A DNA stretch of 64,000 bases from assembly GCF_020215705.1 (NCBI RefSeq), contig NZ_JAIWNB010000011.1, positions 274,245 through 338,244 on the forward strand, in the 5' to 3' direction. The first letter of the stretch is position 1. Every line of letters starts with the position of its first letter. The notes below the pieces were generated by a model. It made no database searches. It was not told where the DNA came from and saw only the letters and a program-made list of their open reading frames with translations. The stretch comes from Nonomuraea aurantiaca. Lineage in GTDB: Bacteria; Actinomycetota; Actinomycetes; Streptosporangiales; Streptosporangiaceae. Shown here piece by piece: positions 16,605 through 25,092 of the stretch. Position numbers and translations under genes: made by a program.

Positions 16605-19179
16605 GAGGCGGCCCGCGTTCGACGGCCCCCCGCTGCCCCAGGCTGACGGGCTGCCCATCCGGCAGGTCCTGCCCGAGCTGCTCGACGTGCTCGACCGCGC
16701 CGGCTCGGCCGTCCTGACCTCGCCGCCCGGCACGGGCAAGACCACCGTCGTCCCGCTCGCCCTGGCGGCGACCGGGCTGCGGGTGCTGGTGGCGGAGCCG
16801 CGACGGCTGGCCGTACGCGCCGCCGCCAAGCGGATGGGCGTCAGCTACACGATCCGCGGCGAGCGGCACACCGGCGCCAACCCCCTGGTGGAGGTCGTCA
16901 CCACCGGGGTGCTCCTGCAGCGGCTCCAGCGCGACCAGGAGCTGGCCGGCGTGGACGTGGTGATGCTCGACGAATGCCACGAACGCCACCTCGACGCCGA
17001 CACGGCGCTCGCTTTCCTGCTCGACGTACGGGACACGCTCCGCCCCGACCTGCGCCTCCTCGCCGCCTCGGCCACCGCGGACGCCGTCCCCTGGTCCCGC
17101 CTGCTCGGTGACGCGCCGATCGTGCACGCGTCGGGCGCGACGCACCCCGTCGAGATCGTGTGGACGCCACCGGTACGCCCGGTCGCCCCGCCGCACGGCC
17201 TCCGGGTCGACCCCGCGCTGCTCTCGCACGTGGCCCAGGTCGTACGGCAGGCGCTGGCCGAACGGGAGGGCGACATCCTGTGCTTCCTGCCCGGCACGGG
17301 CGAGATCGCCAGGGTGGCCGCCCAGCTCGGCAGTGGGCTCTCCGGCGGCGTCGAGGTGCTTCAGGTGCACGGGCAGGCGCCGGCGCGGGTCCAGGACGCG
17401 GTGCTGTCGCCCGGGTCGGCGCGCAGGGTGGTGCTGGCCACGTCGGTGGCGGAGTCGAGCCTGACCGTGCCCGGGGTGCGGGTGGTGGTGGACTCGGGCC
17501 TGGCCAGGGAGCCGCGCACCGACCACGCCCGGGGGCTCGGCTCGCTCACCACCGTACGGGTCTCGAAGGCGTCGGCCGACCAGCGCGCCGGGCGGGCCGG
17601 GCGAGAGGCTCCCGGCACGGTGTACCGGTGCTGGACGGCGGCGGAGCACGAGCGGCTGGCCGACCACGCACGGCCGGAGATCGCCCTGGCCGACCTCACG
17701 GGATTCGCGCTGCAGGCCGCCTGCTGGGGCGACCCGGACGCCTCGGGCCTCGCCCTGCTCGATCCGCCACCGCCCGCCGCGATGACCGCGGCCGCCCGCA
17801 CCCTCCACACCCTGGGCGCCCTGGAACCGGCCCCCGGCACCACCACGCCCTCGTACACGCCGGACTCCGAAACCGACCAGGCGAGCGGCGACGGCGCAGA
17901 CCGGGAGTCCGGTGGGGGCGCAGGCCGAGAGGCCGACGACGGCACCGGACGGGTGATGTGGCGGGTGACCGCGCGGGGGCGGCGGATGGCACTGGTCGGC
18001 GTGCACCCGCGCCTGGCCAGAGCGCTCCTCGATCTCGGACCGCGCGCCGCCGAGGTGGTGGCGCTCCTGTCCGACCAGCTCCCCCGCGAGGCGGGTGACG
18101 ACCTCGTGGAGATCTGGCGCTCGGCCCGCCACGGCCGCGACGGCTTCACCGCCCGCTGGCGCCAGGAGGTCCGCCGCCTCACCAGAAGCACCCCGCCCCC
18201 GAACCGGCAGGCCGTACCACCGGGCGGGCGGGAGTTGACCGACGACGCGGTGGCCGGGCTGGCGGTGGCGTTGGCGTTTCCTGAGCGGGTGGCGCGACGG
18301 CGGGGCGGCGGGTACCTGATGGCCTCCGGCACCCAGGCGCAGTTGGCCGACGGGTCGCGGCTCGGTGAGGCGAAGTGGCTGGCCGTGGCGGTGGCCGACC
18401 GTCCCACCGGCTCGGCGTCGGCCCGGATCCGGCAGGCCGTGGTGATCGACGAGGAGACGGCCGGGCTGGCGTTCCCGGTGACCACCGAGGAGGAGATCAT
18501 GTGGCGGACACCGCCGGGCGAGCGCCGCGGCGACGTGTCCGCCCGCGTCGTCGAGCGACTCGGCGCGATCGAGCTCTCCGCCACCCCGCTCAAGAACGCC
18601 GACGTACGCGAGGCCATCCTGTACGGCCTGCGCACCGAGGACGTGCTGACCTGGACCAAGGAGGCCATCGCACTCAGGGACCGTCTGGCGTTCTGCCATC
18701 GCGAGCTCGGCGACCCATGGCTCCCGATGGACGACCTGGCGGAGATCGCCGAACGCTGGCTGGAGCCCGAGCTGTCCCGCGCCCGCCGCCGCGCCGACCT
18801 GGAGCGCATCGACGTGGCCACCGCCCTGAAGCGGCTGATCCCGTGGAGCCGACGGCTGGACGAGGTGGCGCCCGAGCGCGTCGCGGTGCCCAGCGGCTCC
18901 CGCGTCCGGGTGGACTATTCGGGCGGGCAACCGGTGCTGGCGGTCAAGCTGCAGGAGTTGTTCGGCTGGACGGAGACGCCGAAGATCGCGGGCGTGCCGC
19001 TCCTCGTACACCTGCTCTCTCCCGCCGGACGCCCGGTGGCGGTGACCGCGGACCTTGCGTCGTTCTGGCGCGAGGGCTACCGTGCGGTCCGCGCGGAGCT
19101 ACGCGGCCGCTACCCCCGCCACCCCTGGCCGGAGGACCCGCTGACCGCGGCCCCCACCCGCCGCGCGAACCCGAGATGA
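16591..19179 (+). CDS. hrpB: ATP-dependent RNA helicase HrpB
   Basis: An 862-residue DEAH/RHA-type helicase. Motif I is SPPGTGKTTVVPLAL near residues 44-58, motif II is the DECH variant LDECHERHLDAD near 128-139 and motif III is SATAD. Motif VI is QRAGRAGREAPG near 332-343. A C-terminal HrpB-specific domain ends in FWREGYRAVRAELRGRYPRHPWPEDP, the family hallmark. Residues about 425-455 are a low-complexity Gly/Asp/Arg insertion. ATG 16591 overlaps the ArsR stop. The cellular role of HrpB is poorly known. Confidence 0.95.
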   Translation: MSRSERRPAFDGPPLPQADGLPIRQVLPELLDVLDRAGSAVLTSPPGTGKTTVVPLALAATGLRVLVAEPRRLAVRAAAKRMGVSYTIRGERHTGANPLVEVVTTGVLLQRLQRDQELAGVDVVMLDECHERHLDADTALAFLLDVRDTLRPDLRLLAASATADAVPWSRLLGDAPIVHASGATHPVEIVWTPPVRPVAPPHGLRVDPALLSHVAQVVRQALAEREGDILCFLPGTGEIARVAAQLGSGLSGGVEVLQVHGQAPARVQDAVLSPGSARRVVLATSVAESSLTVPGVRVVVDSGLAREPRTDHARGLGSLTTVRVSKASADQRAGRAGREAPGTVYRCWTAAEHERLADHARPEIALADLTGFALQAACWGDPDASGLALLDPPPPAAMTAAARTLHTLGALEPAPGTTTPSYTPDSETDQASGDGADRESGGGAGREADDGTGRVMWRVTARGRRMALVGVHPRLARALLDLGPRAAEVVALLSDQLPREAGDDLVEIWRSARHGRDGFTARWRQEVRRLTRSTPPPNRQAVPPGGRELTDDAVAGLAVALAFPERVARRRGGGYLMASGTQAQLADGSRLGEAKWLAVAVADRPTGSASARIRQAVVIDEETAGLAFPVTTEEEIMWRTPPGERRGDVSARVVERLGAIELSATPLKNADVREAILYGLRTEDVLTWTKEAIALRDRLAFCHRELGDPWLPMDDLAEIAERWLEPELSRARRRADLERIDVATALKRLIPWSRRLDEVAPERVAVPSGSRVRVDYSGGQPVLAVKLQELFGWTETPKIAGVPLLVHLLSPAGRPVAVTADLASFWREGYRAVRAELRGRYPRHPWPEDPLTAAPTRRANPR

Positions 19180-19203
19180 CCCCCGCGGCCGACGGGAGCC
19201 GAG

Positions 19204-19340
19204 ATGACCGACGAGCGGTTGCTTGAGGCGGCGCGCAACAACGCCGAGTGGTGCGACACGGTGTGCCGCTCGCACGGATCCGCCGGCACGTTCAGCGCAC
19301 TGAGCTGGACCAACCCCGGCGCGCCACCCCACAGACGACC
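19204..19340 (+). pseudogene. truncated GNAT-type acetyltransferase N-terminus
   Basis: After GGAG, an ATG at 19204 opens MTDERLLEAARNNAEWCDTV and CRSHGSAGTFSALSW, which resembles the first forty residues of actinobacterial GNAT-type acetyltransferases. The similarity ends near NPGAPPH, and the frame then runs antisense into the PLP-enzyme gene. The rest of the gene is missing, so this looks like a remnant left by a deletion. Family assignment rests on pattern memory only. Confidence 0.45.
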
Positions 19341-20516
19341 TCACAGCACGTCGTCCAGGGTCGGGTTCGTCAGCACCTCGACCGTCTCCGACCCCACTCC
19401 CAGATCCTTGAACCCGCTGGACGTGGCGACGCAGACCACCGGCCCGTCGAAGTCACGCCCCAGCCTGCGGTAGGCGGCCAGCCCGGCGGCGCCCGACAGC
19501 TCCTGCCACAGCCCCTGACGGGCCAGCGCCCGCTGGGCCGCCCGCATCTCCTCGTCCGTGACCACCAGGGCCTCGCCGCCGCTGTCGCGCACCGCCCGTA
19601 CGCCTCGGTGGCCGCCCACCGAGCCGCCGATGCCGTACGCGTCGGTGTGCCCGAGCGAGACGATCGCGGCCGGCGCCCCCGTGGCGACGGCCCGCGCGTG
19701 GGGACCGCCCGCGGCGGCCTCGCAGGAGAACATGCGCGGCGTCGTGCCCGCCAGCCCGAGCCGGCGCAGCTCGGTGAACCCCTTCCAGACCCCGTAGAGC
19801 AGCTCCGCGTAGCCCGTCGGCGCGAACACCGCCGCCGGCACCCCGCCGAGCTGCAGGAACAGCTCGTACGCGATCGTCTTGTAGCCCTCGGCCCCGAACG
19901 GGTGCCCGGTGTGGGTGACGGTCAGGTTGCTGACCGGGTGGTAGCCGAGCCGGTCCACGATCTCGCGCATCAGCGGCCAGCGCGCCTCGACCGGCACGGC
20001 GAGCACCTTGGCCCCGTACGCGCGGACCAGCGAATGGACGGCGGGCGGCGCGTCGGCCGAGGCCAGCACGATGGCGGGCAGCCCGGCGCGGGCGGCGTAC
20101 GCGGCGGCCGAGGCGCCGTGGTTGCCCGACGAGGCCACCACCACACCGGGCGCCCCCGCGCCCACGGCCGCGCTGACGGCGACCCGGTTGAGCCGGTCCT
20201 TGTGCGACCAGGTGGGATTGCGCGACTCGTCCTTGACGTACACGCCTTCCAGCGGGATCAGCGGCGTGCCGCCCTCGCCCAGCGTGGGCGCGTGCAGCGG
20301 CGGCAGCAGCGGTGACCAGCGCGCGAGGTCGGGGCCCGGCTCCTGTTCGAACAGGGTCGCGCTGACCCGGGCGTAGTCGTAGTCGACCTCGACCGGATAG
20401 GCCAACGACGCGGTGCTCGTCGTGGGGCAGCCGCGGGTCAGCGGCGGCCACAGCGGATACGTGATCGAGGGATCGCCCAGGGAGCGCTGGCCGGTGGCCA
20501 GAGATGGTCCGTTCAC
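19341..20516 (-). CDS. Pyridoxal-phosphate dependent lyase/synthase (threonine synthase-like)
   Basis: A 391-residue fold-type II PLP enzyme. The PLP Lys is in TWSHKDRLNRVA and the phosphate and substrate loop is VVASSGNHGASAAAYAARAGLP, as in threonine synthase, threonine dehydratase and diaminopropionate-lyase relatives. The C-terminal VCVATSSGFKD binds the pyridine ring. The N-terminal YPVEVDYDYARV is also threonine-synthase-like. I chose GTG 20516; an in-frame ATG at 20543 would put the start inside the SPFH operator. The exact reaction is not clear and no pathway partner is adjacent. Confidence 0.8.
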   Translation of the reverse strand: MNGPSLATGQRSLGDPSITYPLWPPLTRGCPTTSTASLAYPVEVDYDYARVSATLFEQEPGPDLARWSPLLPPLHAPTLGEGGTPLIPLEGVYVKDESRNPTWSHKDRLNRVAVSAAVGAGAPGVVVASSGNHGASAAAYAARAGLPAIVLASADAPPAVHSLVRAYGAKVLAVPVEARWPLMREIVDRLGYHPVSNLTVTHTGHPFGAEGYKTIAYELFLQLGGVPAAVFAPTGYAELLYGVWKGFTELRRLGLAGTTPRMFSCEAAAGGPHARAVATGAPAAIVSLGHTDAYGIGGSVGGHRGVRAVRDSGGEALVVTDEEMRAAQRALARQGLWQELSGAAGLAAYRRLGRDFDGPVVCVATSSGFKDLGVGSETVEVLTNPTLDDVL

Positions 20517-20535
20517 GCGGCCCAAGCCTAGACGC

Positions 20536-20563
20536 GCTATCATCGTGATATCACTTCGATAGC
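20536..20563. promoter_or_regulatory. 28-bp bipartite dyad upstream of the SPFH gene
   Basis: Perfect symmetry of GCTATC-N3-GTGATATCAC-N3-GATAGC, centred on a ten-base palindrome and ending directly before the AAGGAG ribosome-binding site of the SPFH gene. It reads as two overlapping pairs of half-sites, as bound by dimers of ribbon-helix-helix proteins. The small RHH-like protein encoded at the end of this operon is the natural candidate to bind it. Confidence 0.7.
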
Positions 20564-20574
20564 AAGGAGTCGGG

Positions 20575-21405
20575 ATGGAACGACGTGCTTTCCGCCTGAA
20601 CGGTTTTCTGGTCCTGCTCGTCCTGCTGGCGCTCGCCGCCGTGGCGGCCGTGGTCTCGCTGGAGGTTCTGGGTCTCGGGTGGATTGTCCTTTTCGTACTG
20701 GTGGCCGGCGGGTTCACCGTGGTCAACCCGAACGAGGCGAAGGTGGTGCAGTTCTTCGGCCGCTACATCGGCACGGTCGAGGACGCGGGCTTCCAGTGGG
20801 TGCTGCCGTTCACCAACAAGACCACGATCACGCTCAGGGTCCGCAACTTCGAGACGGCCAAGCTCAAGGTCAACGACGCCGACGGCAACCCGGTCGAGAT
20901 CGCCGCGGTGGTCGTCTACAAGGTGACCGACGCGGCCAAGGCCAAGTTCGCGGTGGACGACTATGAGAACTACATCGCGATCCAGTCGGAGGCGGCGGTG
21001 CGCCACCTGGCCACCACCCACCCCTACGACTCGCACGAGCCCGAGCGCACCAGCCTGCGCGACGGCGCCGAGGTGGCCACCGAGCTCACCGCCGAGCTGC
21101 GCGAGCGCACCGAGCTGGCCGGGATCGAGGTGCTGGAGGCGCGCATCACGCACCTCGCGTACGCGCCTGAGATCGCCCAGGCCATGCTGGTCCGCCAGCA
21201 GGCCGGGCAGGTCGTGGCGGCGCGCACCCGAATCGTCGAGGGCGCTGTGGGCATGGTCCAGCTCGCGCTCGATAGGCTGGCCGCCGAGCAGGTGGTGGAG
21301 CTGGATGAGGAGCGTAAGGCGCAGATGGTCTCCAACCTCTTGGTCGTCCTCTGCGGCGACCGGGCGATCCAGCCGGTGGTGAATACCGGCAGCCTGTATG
21401 CCTGA
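20575..21405 (+). CDS. SPFH/Band 7 (slipin-like) membrane protein
   Basis: A 276-residue protein with hydrophobic segments at about 10-50, followed by a Band 7 domain: GFTVVNPNEAKVVQFFGRYIGTV, then VRNFETAKLKVNDADGNPVEIAAVVVYKV and EVLEARITHLAYAPEIAQAMLVRQQA. SPFH proteins oligomerise at membranes and organise partners. ATG 20575 follows AAGGAG. The gene overlaps the following small RHH-type gene by eight bases, and a striking dyad lies in the promoter. Confidence 0.9.
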   Translation: MERRAFRLNGFLVLLVLLALAAVAAVVSLEVLGLGWIVLFVLVAGGFTVVNPNEAKVVQFFGRYIGTVEDAGFQWVLPFTNKTTITLRVRNFETAKLKVNDADGNPVEIAAVVVYKVTDAAKAKFAVDDYENYIAIQSEAAVRHLATTHPYDSHEPERTSLRDGAEVATELTAELRERTELAGIEVLEARITHLAYAPEIAQAMLVRQQAGQVVAARTRIVEGAVGMVQLALDRLAAEQVVELDEERKAQMVSNLLVVLCGDRAIQPVVNTGSLYA

Positions 21406-21559
21406 GCGCAAGAAGCTCCTGCTGCGCCTCGATCCGGCCGTCTACGACGCCCTCGCCAAGTGGGCGGCCGACGATCTCCGCAGCGTCAACGCGCAGATCG
21501 AGTTCGCGTTGCGGCTCGCGCTGAAGCAGGCCGGCCGGGAGCCTCGCAACGAAGGGTGA
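21398..21559 (+). CDS. Small Arc/ribbon-helix-helix-type protein
   Basis: A 53-residue basic protein starting at ATG 21398, overlapping the SPFH stop. It begins MPERKKLLLRLDP, continues AVYDALAKWAADDLRSVNAQIEF and ends RLALKQAGREPRNEG. The short strand LLLRLDP, two helices and the SVNAQIEF(A)LR motif fit the Arc/MetJ ribbon-helix-helix fold. It probably dimerises to bind DNA, perhaps the 28-bp dyad upstream of its operon. No toxin gene adjoins. Confidence 0.75.
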   Translation: MPERKKLLLRLDPAVYDALAKWAADDLRSVNAQIEFALRLALKQAGREPRNEG

Positions 21560-21578
21560 AAACCCGCACACTTTAAGC

Positions 21579-23024
21579 ATGTTGTGGACAGGCAGGTCCG
21601 CCATCGAGATCGCGACGGCCGTACGTCAGGGTGAGGTCACGGCCGCGGCCGTCGTCGAGGAGCACCTTCACGCGATCGCCGAGCGCGATCCAGGAGTCGG
21701 GGCGTTCCGGCTGGTCAGGGAGCGGGCCCTGGACGAGGCGCGGGCCGTGCAGAAGCGCCGCGACCTGGCTGACCTGCCGCTGGCGGGCGTACCCGTCGCG
21801 GTGAAGGACAATCTGGAGGTCGCGGGCGAGGCCACCCGCGGCGGGTCCGCCGCGACGGCGGACACGCCCGCGCGCGAGGACCATGAGACCGTCGCCCGGC
21901 TGCGCGCGGCCGGTGCGGTGGTCGTCGGCCTGACGAACCTGCCCGAGCTGGGGCTGGTCGCCTTCGGCGACAGCGCCTACGGCACCGTGCGCAACCCCTG
22001 GAACCCGGCCCGTACGGCCGGCGGCTCCTCGGCGGGCAGCGCCGCGGCGGTGGCGGCCGGGATGGTGCCGGTGGCGCTGGGCAACGACGGGATGGGCTCG
22101 CTGCGCATTCCCGGGGCGTGCTGCGGGGTGTTCGCCATCAAGCCGGGCACGGGCCTCGTACCACCGCCGACGGAGAACTGGGGCGGCCTCACCGAGAACG
22201 GCCCGCTGGCCAGGAACGTGGCCGACCTGGCGCTGATGCTCTCTGTCCTGGCCGCCGACGAGGGCCTGGCCGAGTCCTGGCGCGGCGGCGAGCGGATCGA
22301 GCCCCGGCCGCGCATGCTCCGCTCGGTCTGGGCGGACGACGACGACGAAGTATGGGCGCCCCGGCCACCGCACGAGACCCCGGAGCCCTTCGACCTGCGC
22401 GTCGCCTACGCCCCGCAGCCGCTCCCGGCGGGCCTGCCGATGGACCGGGAGTTCCAGGCGGCGGTACGCGCGGCGGCCGAGACCCTCAGGATCGCCGGGC
22501 ACACGGTCGTCGAGCACGGCCGGCGCCTGCCGGCCGCGCTCGGCCCCGCTACGCTCGCCACCTGGCTGACCCGCGCCGCCGGAGCGGCCACCGGCCTCGA
22601 CCGCAGACGCCTGGAACCACGCACCCGCGCGCTGGCCCGCGCGGGCCGGGTGCTCCACGCGCTCCGGCTGGACGGCGAGCGGGGCCGCGCCCGCTGGCAC
22701 GGTTACGGCGCCGACCAGTGGTTCGGTGACGCCGACGTGCTGATCACGCCGACGCTGGCCACGATTCCGCCGAAGGCCGACCGCTGGGGCAAGCGCGGGT
22801 TCGCACGCAACGTGCTGGCCAACGTCAGGTACGCGCCCGCCACCGGCGCCTGGAACATGTGCGGCTGGCCCGCGCTCACCGTCCCCATCGCCACCCACTC
22901 CAGCGGCCTGCCGATCGGCGTCCAGCTCATCGCCCCACCCGGCGGCGAACCGCAACTCCTCGGCCTGGCCGCCCAGCTGTCGGCCGCGCACCCACCGGTC
23001 CGGCCGCGCGGCTTCTCGAACTGA
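21579..23024 (+). CDS. Amidase signature family hydrolase
   Basis: A 481-residue amidase signature enzyme. The catalytic Ser-cisSer-Lys triad can be placed at Lys76 (PVAVKDN), Ser150/151 (TAGGSSAGSAAAVAAG) and the nucleophile Ser174 in NDGMGSLRIPG. The last stretch is a variant of the usual GTDTGGSIR. The C-terminal half has WNMCGWPALTVPI and GLPIGVQLIAPPGGE, typical of the family. It is cytosolic and follows the RHH gene by 19 bases. The substrate is unknown. Confidence 0.92.
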   Translation: MLWTGRSAIEIATAVRQGEVTAAAVVEEHLHAIAERDPGVGAFRLVRERALDEARAVQKRRDLADLPLAGVPVAVKDNLEVAGEATRGGSAATADTPAREDHETVARLRAAGAVVVGLTNLPELGLVAFGDSAYGTVRNPWNPARTAGGSSAGSAAAVAAGMVPVALGNDGMGSLRIPGACCGVFAIKPGTGLVPPPTENWGGLTENGPLARNVADLALMLSVLAADEGLAESWRGGERIEPRPRMLRSVWADDDDEVWAPRPPHETPEPFDLRVAYAPQPLPAGLPMDREFQAAVRAAAETLRIAGHTVVEHGRRLPAALGPATLATWLTRAAGAATGLDRRRLEPRTRALARAGRVLHALRLDGERGRARWHGYGADQWFGDADVLITPTLATIPPKADRWGKRGFARNVLANVRYAPATGAWNMCGWPALTVPIATHSSGLPIGVQLIAPPGGEPQLLGLAAQLSAAHPPVRPRGFSN

Positions 23025-23032
23025 CAGTCCGA

Positions 23033-23923
23033 TCAGCTGAAGTCGGGCAGTCGGCGGCGGGCGTGGTCGATGAACGCTCGCGCGGCAGGCCCCGATGGTC
23101 CCGTGGCCCGCCAGACGAGCGCCATCCGGCCGCGCAGCCGCGGCTCGGTGATCTCCAGTACGTGCAGGTCGTCCTTCGCGGCGGCGACCGCCGACTCGGG
23201 CAGCACGGCCAGGCCGAGCCCCTTGGCGGCGAGCTGCCCCAGCACGTACGGCTCGCTGGCCTCGAAGGCGACATGCGGCGTGAACCCGGCGGCGGCGCAC
23301 GCCTCGTCGAGAGCGGCCCGCAGGCCGGTGCCACGCGGCAGGCAGATCAGCGCCCGATCCGCCAGCTCCGGAAGGGTGACGGCGGGCTTCACCGCCAGAT
23401 CGTGAGTGAGCCCGACGGCTGCCACCAATGCCTGGTCGACCACCACCTGCGCGTCGAGCCCCGGCGGCACGCTCGATCCGATGCCGATGAGCCCGAGGTC
23501 CATCCGCCCCGCCCGCACCGCCTCGATCAGGCTCTCCGGATCGGACTCCTGAAGCGAGATCTCCACGGCCGGATGCCGTTCGTGGAAGTCGGCCAGCAGT
23601 CCGGGCAGGTCGAGCACGGAGGGCGCGGAGACGGCACCCATCACGACGTGCCCGCGCAGCAGCCCGGTCATCTCGTCGACGACCAGCCGGGCGCTGGCTA
23701 CCGCCGCGAGCGCGGCCCGCGCGTACGGCAGCACGGCCTTCCCGACCTCGGTGAGGCGCACCTGTCGCGCCGAGCGGTCGAACAGCGGCTGGCCCAGCTC
23801 CCGCTCCAGCTGCCGGATCTGCGCGCTCACCCCGGGCTGGGCCACGTGGAGCCGGGCCGCGGCGCGGGTGAAGCCGGCCTCCTCGGTGACGGCCACGAAG
23901 TACTCAAGCTGGCGCAGCTCCAT
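23033..23923 (-). CDS. LysR family transcriptional regulator
   Basis: A 296-residue LysR-type regulator. The N-terminal winged helix starts MELRQLEYFVAVTEEAGFTRAAARLHVAQPGVSAQIRQLEREL, the classic pattern, and the effector domain follows from about residue 90. It is convergent with the amidase gene. On the other side, where a divergent target gene is usually found, only a short coding remnant survives (23951-24053), so the original target may have been lost. Confidence 0.93.
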   Translation of the reverse strand: MELRQLEYFVAVTEEAGFTRAAARLHVAQPGVSAQIRQLERELGQPLFDRSARQVRLTEVGKAVLPYARAALAAVASARLVVDEMTGLLRGHVVMGAVSAPSVLDLPGLLADFHERHPAVEISLQESDPESLIEAVRAGRMDLGLIGIGSSVPPGLDAQVVVDQALVAAVGLTHDLAVKPAVTLPELADRALICLPRGTGLRAALDEACAAAGFTPHVAFEASEPYVLGQLAAKGLGLAVLPESAVAAAKDDLHVLEITEPRLRGRMALVWRATGPSGPAARAFIDHARRRLPDFS

Positions 23924-23950
23924 AACAAATCATGCTAGCAGCCAGGCAAT

Positions 23951-24053
23951 CCATCTCTTTGGCTTCTGGATGCGCCATGCCGTCGACCAGGTGCGTGCCG
24001 TGTGGGATGCCGGCAACCTGTTCCGGCTCAACGCCGACATCCCACCGGCCTGA
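23951..24053 (+). pseudogene. possible C-terminal remnant of the LysR partner gene
   Basis: A short open stretch reads roughly LFGFWMRHAVDQVRAVW then DAGNLFRLNADIPPA before TGA 24051-24053. It looks protein-like but has no start region. It sits where the divergent partner of the LysR gene would be expected. I do not recognise the family, and it may be chance. Confidence 0.25.
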
Positions 24054-24056
24054 CGG

Positions 24057-24905
24057 TCAGACCCCCATCGGGTGCCAGACCGTCTTCGTCTCCAGGAAAC
24101 GCGTCATACGGGTCAGGGCCGGGGCCGCCCGCCAGTCCTCGTCCGGCGACGGGCGCAGGACCCGCTTGAGGTTCTCCGCCGCCGCCTGCTCGCAGGTCAG
24201 CGCCAGGTCGGCGTCGGACACACCGGTCAGGTCCAGCCCGTTGACGTCCATGTGGGCCGCCAGCCAGGGCGCGAGCTCCTGCTGATGGCCCGTGAGGACG
24301 TTGACGACGCCGCCCGGCAGGTCCGAGGTGGCCAGCACCTCCGCCAGGGTGATGGACGGCAGCGGCGTCCGCTCGGAGGCGATCACGACGCACGTGTTGC
24401 CCGTCACGATCGCCGGCGCGATCACCGAGATCAGCCCCACCAGCGGGTCCTCGGGCGCGACGACGCCGACGACGCCCGTGGGCTCCGGTGAGGAGAGGTT
24501 GAAGTACGGGCCGGCGACCGGATTGGCCGTGCCGTGCACGGAGGCGATCTTGTCCGACCAGCCCGCGTACCAGACCAGCCGGTCGACCGTGGCGTCCACG
24601 GCCTCCAGCGCCGCCTTCTTGCCGCCGCCCAGCTCCTCGGCGAACTGCGCGCGGCGGCCCTCCAGCATCTCGGCGATCCGGTAGAGGATCTGGCCCCGGT
24701 TGTAGGCCGTGGCGCCCGACCAGCCGGGGAACGCCTTGCGCGCTGCCACCACGGCGTCACGCACGTCCTTGCGGGAGGCCCGCGACGCGTTGGCGAGGAA
24801 GTCGCCCTTGGGCGAGGTCACGGCGTAGGACCTCCCGCTCTCGGAGCGCGGGAACGCCCCGCCGATGTACAGCTTGTACGTCTTGCGAACGGCCAACCTA
24901 CTCAT
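24057..24905 (-). CDS. Half-length aldehyde dehydrogenase family protein
   Basis: A 282-residue protein matching the N-terminal cofactor half of aldehyde dehydrogenases: KLYIGGAFPRSESGRSYAV, WSGATAYNRGQILYRIAEMLEGR and PTGVVGVVAPEDPLVGLISVIAPAIVTGNTCVVI. It ends before the region with the general-base Glu and nucleophilic Cys, so it cannot be a normal dehydrogenase. It follows a full-length homologue and deoC in one operon. It may be a structural partner or a regulator. Its ATG overlaps the stop of a small frame just upstream by eight bases. Confidence 0.85.
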   Translation of the reverse strand: MSRLAVRKTYKLYIGGAFPRSESGRSYAVTSPKGDFLANASRASRKDVRDAVVAARKAFPGWSGATAYNRGQILYRIAEMLEGRRAQFAEELGGGKKAALEAVDATVDRLVWYAGWSDKIASVHGTANPVAGPYFNLSSPEPTGVVGVVAPEDPLVGLISVIAPAIVTGNTCVVIASERTPLPSITLAEVLATSDLPGGVVNVLTGHQQELAPWLAAHMDVNGLDLTGVSDADLALTCEQAAAENLKRVLRPSPDEDWRAAPALTRMTRFLETKTVWHPMGV

Positions 24906-25092
24906 CGCCGCGCCCCCTCCGCATGGTCTCCTCCGACATCTCGACCGGCACGAAGACCTGGCCGCACCGGCTCACCCCGCAGCGGTGGGCGTACCAGCCG
25001 GTGCGTACGGGCCTTCCGGCGCGGGCGAAGGCGTGGCCGCGCGTGGCCTGCGCCCGCCGAATGCCCCGGCGGGAACGACGGTGCTCACACAT
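24898..25092 (-). CDS. 64-residue Cys-containing frame coupled between two aldehyde dehydrogenase genes
   Basis: ATG 25092 overlaps the stop of the full-length dehydrogenase gene and its TAG overlaps the ATG of the half-length one, so the frame is coupled at both ends. The product is Arg-rich, with Cys2 and the cluster YAHRCGVSRCGQVF, then a tail VPVEMSEETM. Third codon positions are almost all G or C, as in real genes here. I do not recognise a family; a metal-binding small protein is possible. Confidence 0.5.
   Translation of the reverse strand: MCEHRRSRRGIRRAQATRGHAFARAGRPVRTGWYAHRCGVSRCGQVFVPVEMSEETMRRGRGDE

Noticed and set aside
16522..19011. An 829-codon open frame antisense to hrpB
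   Set aside because: It lies wholly over a well-supported helicase and reads as repetitive Arg/His/Gly/Ala sequence without motifs.
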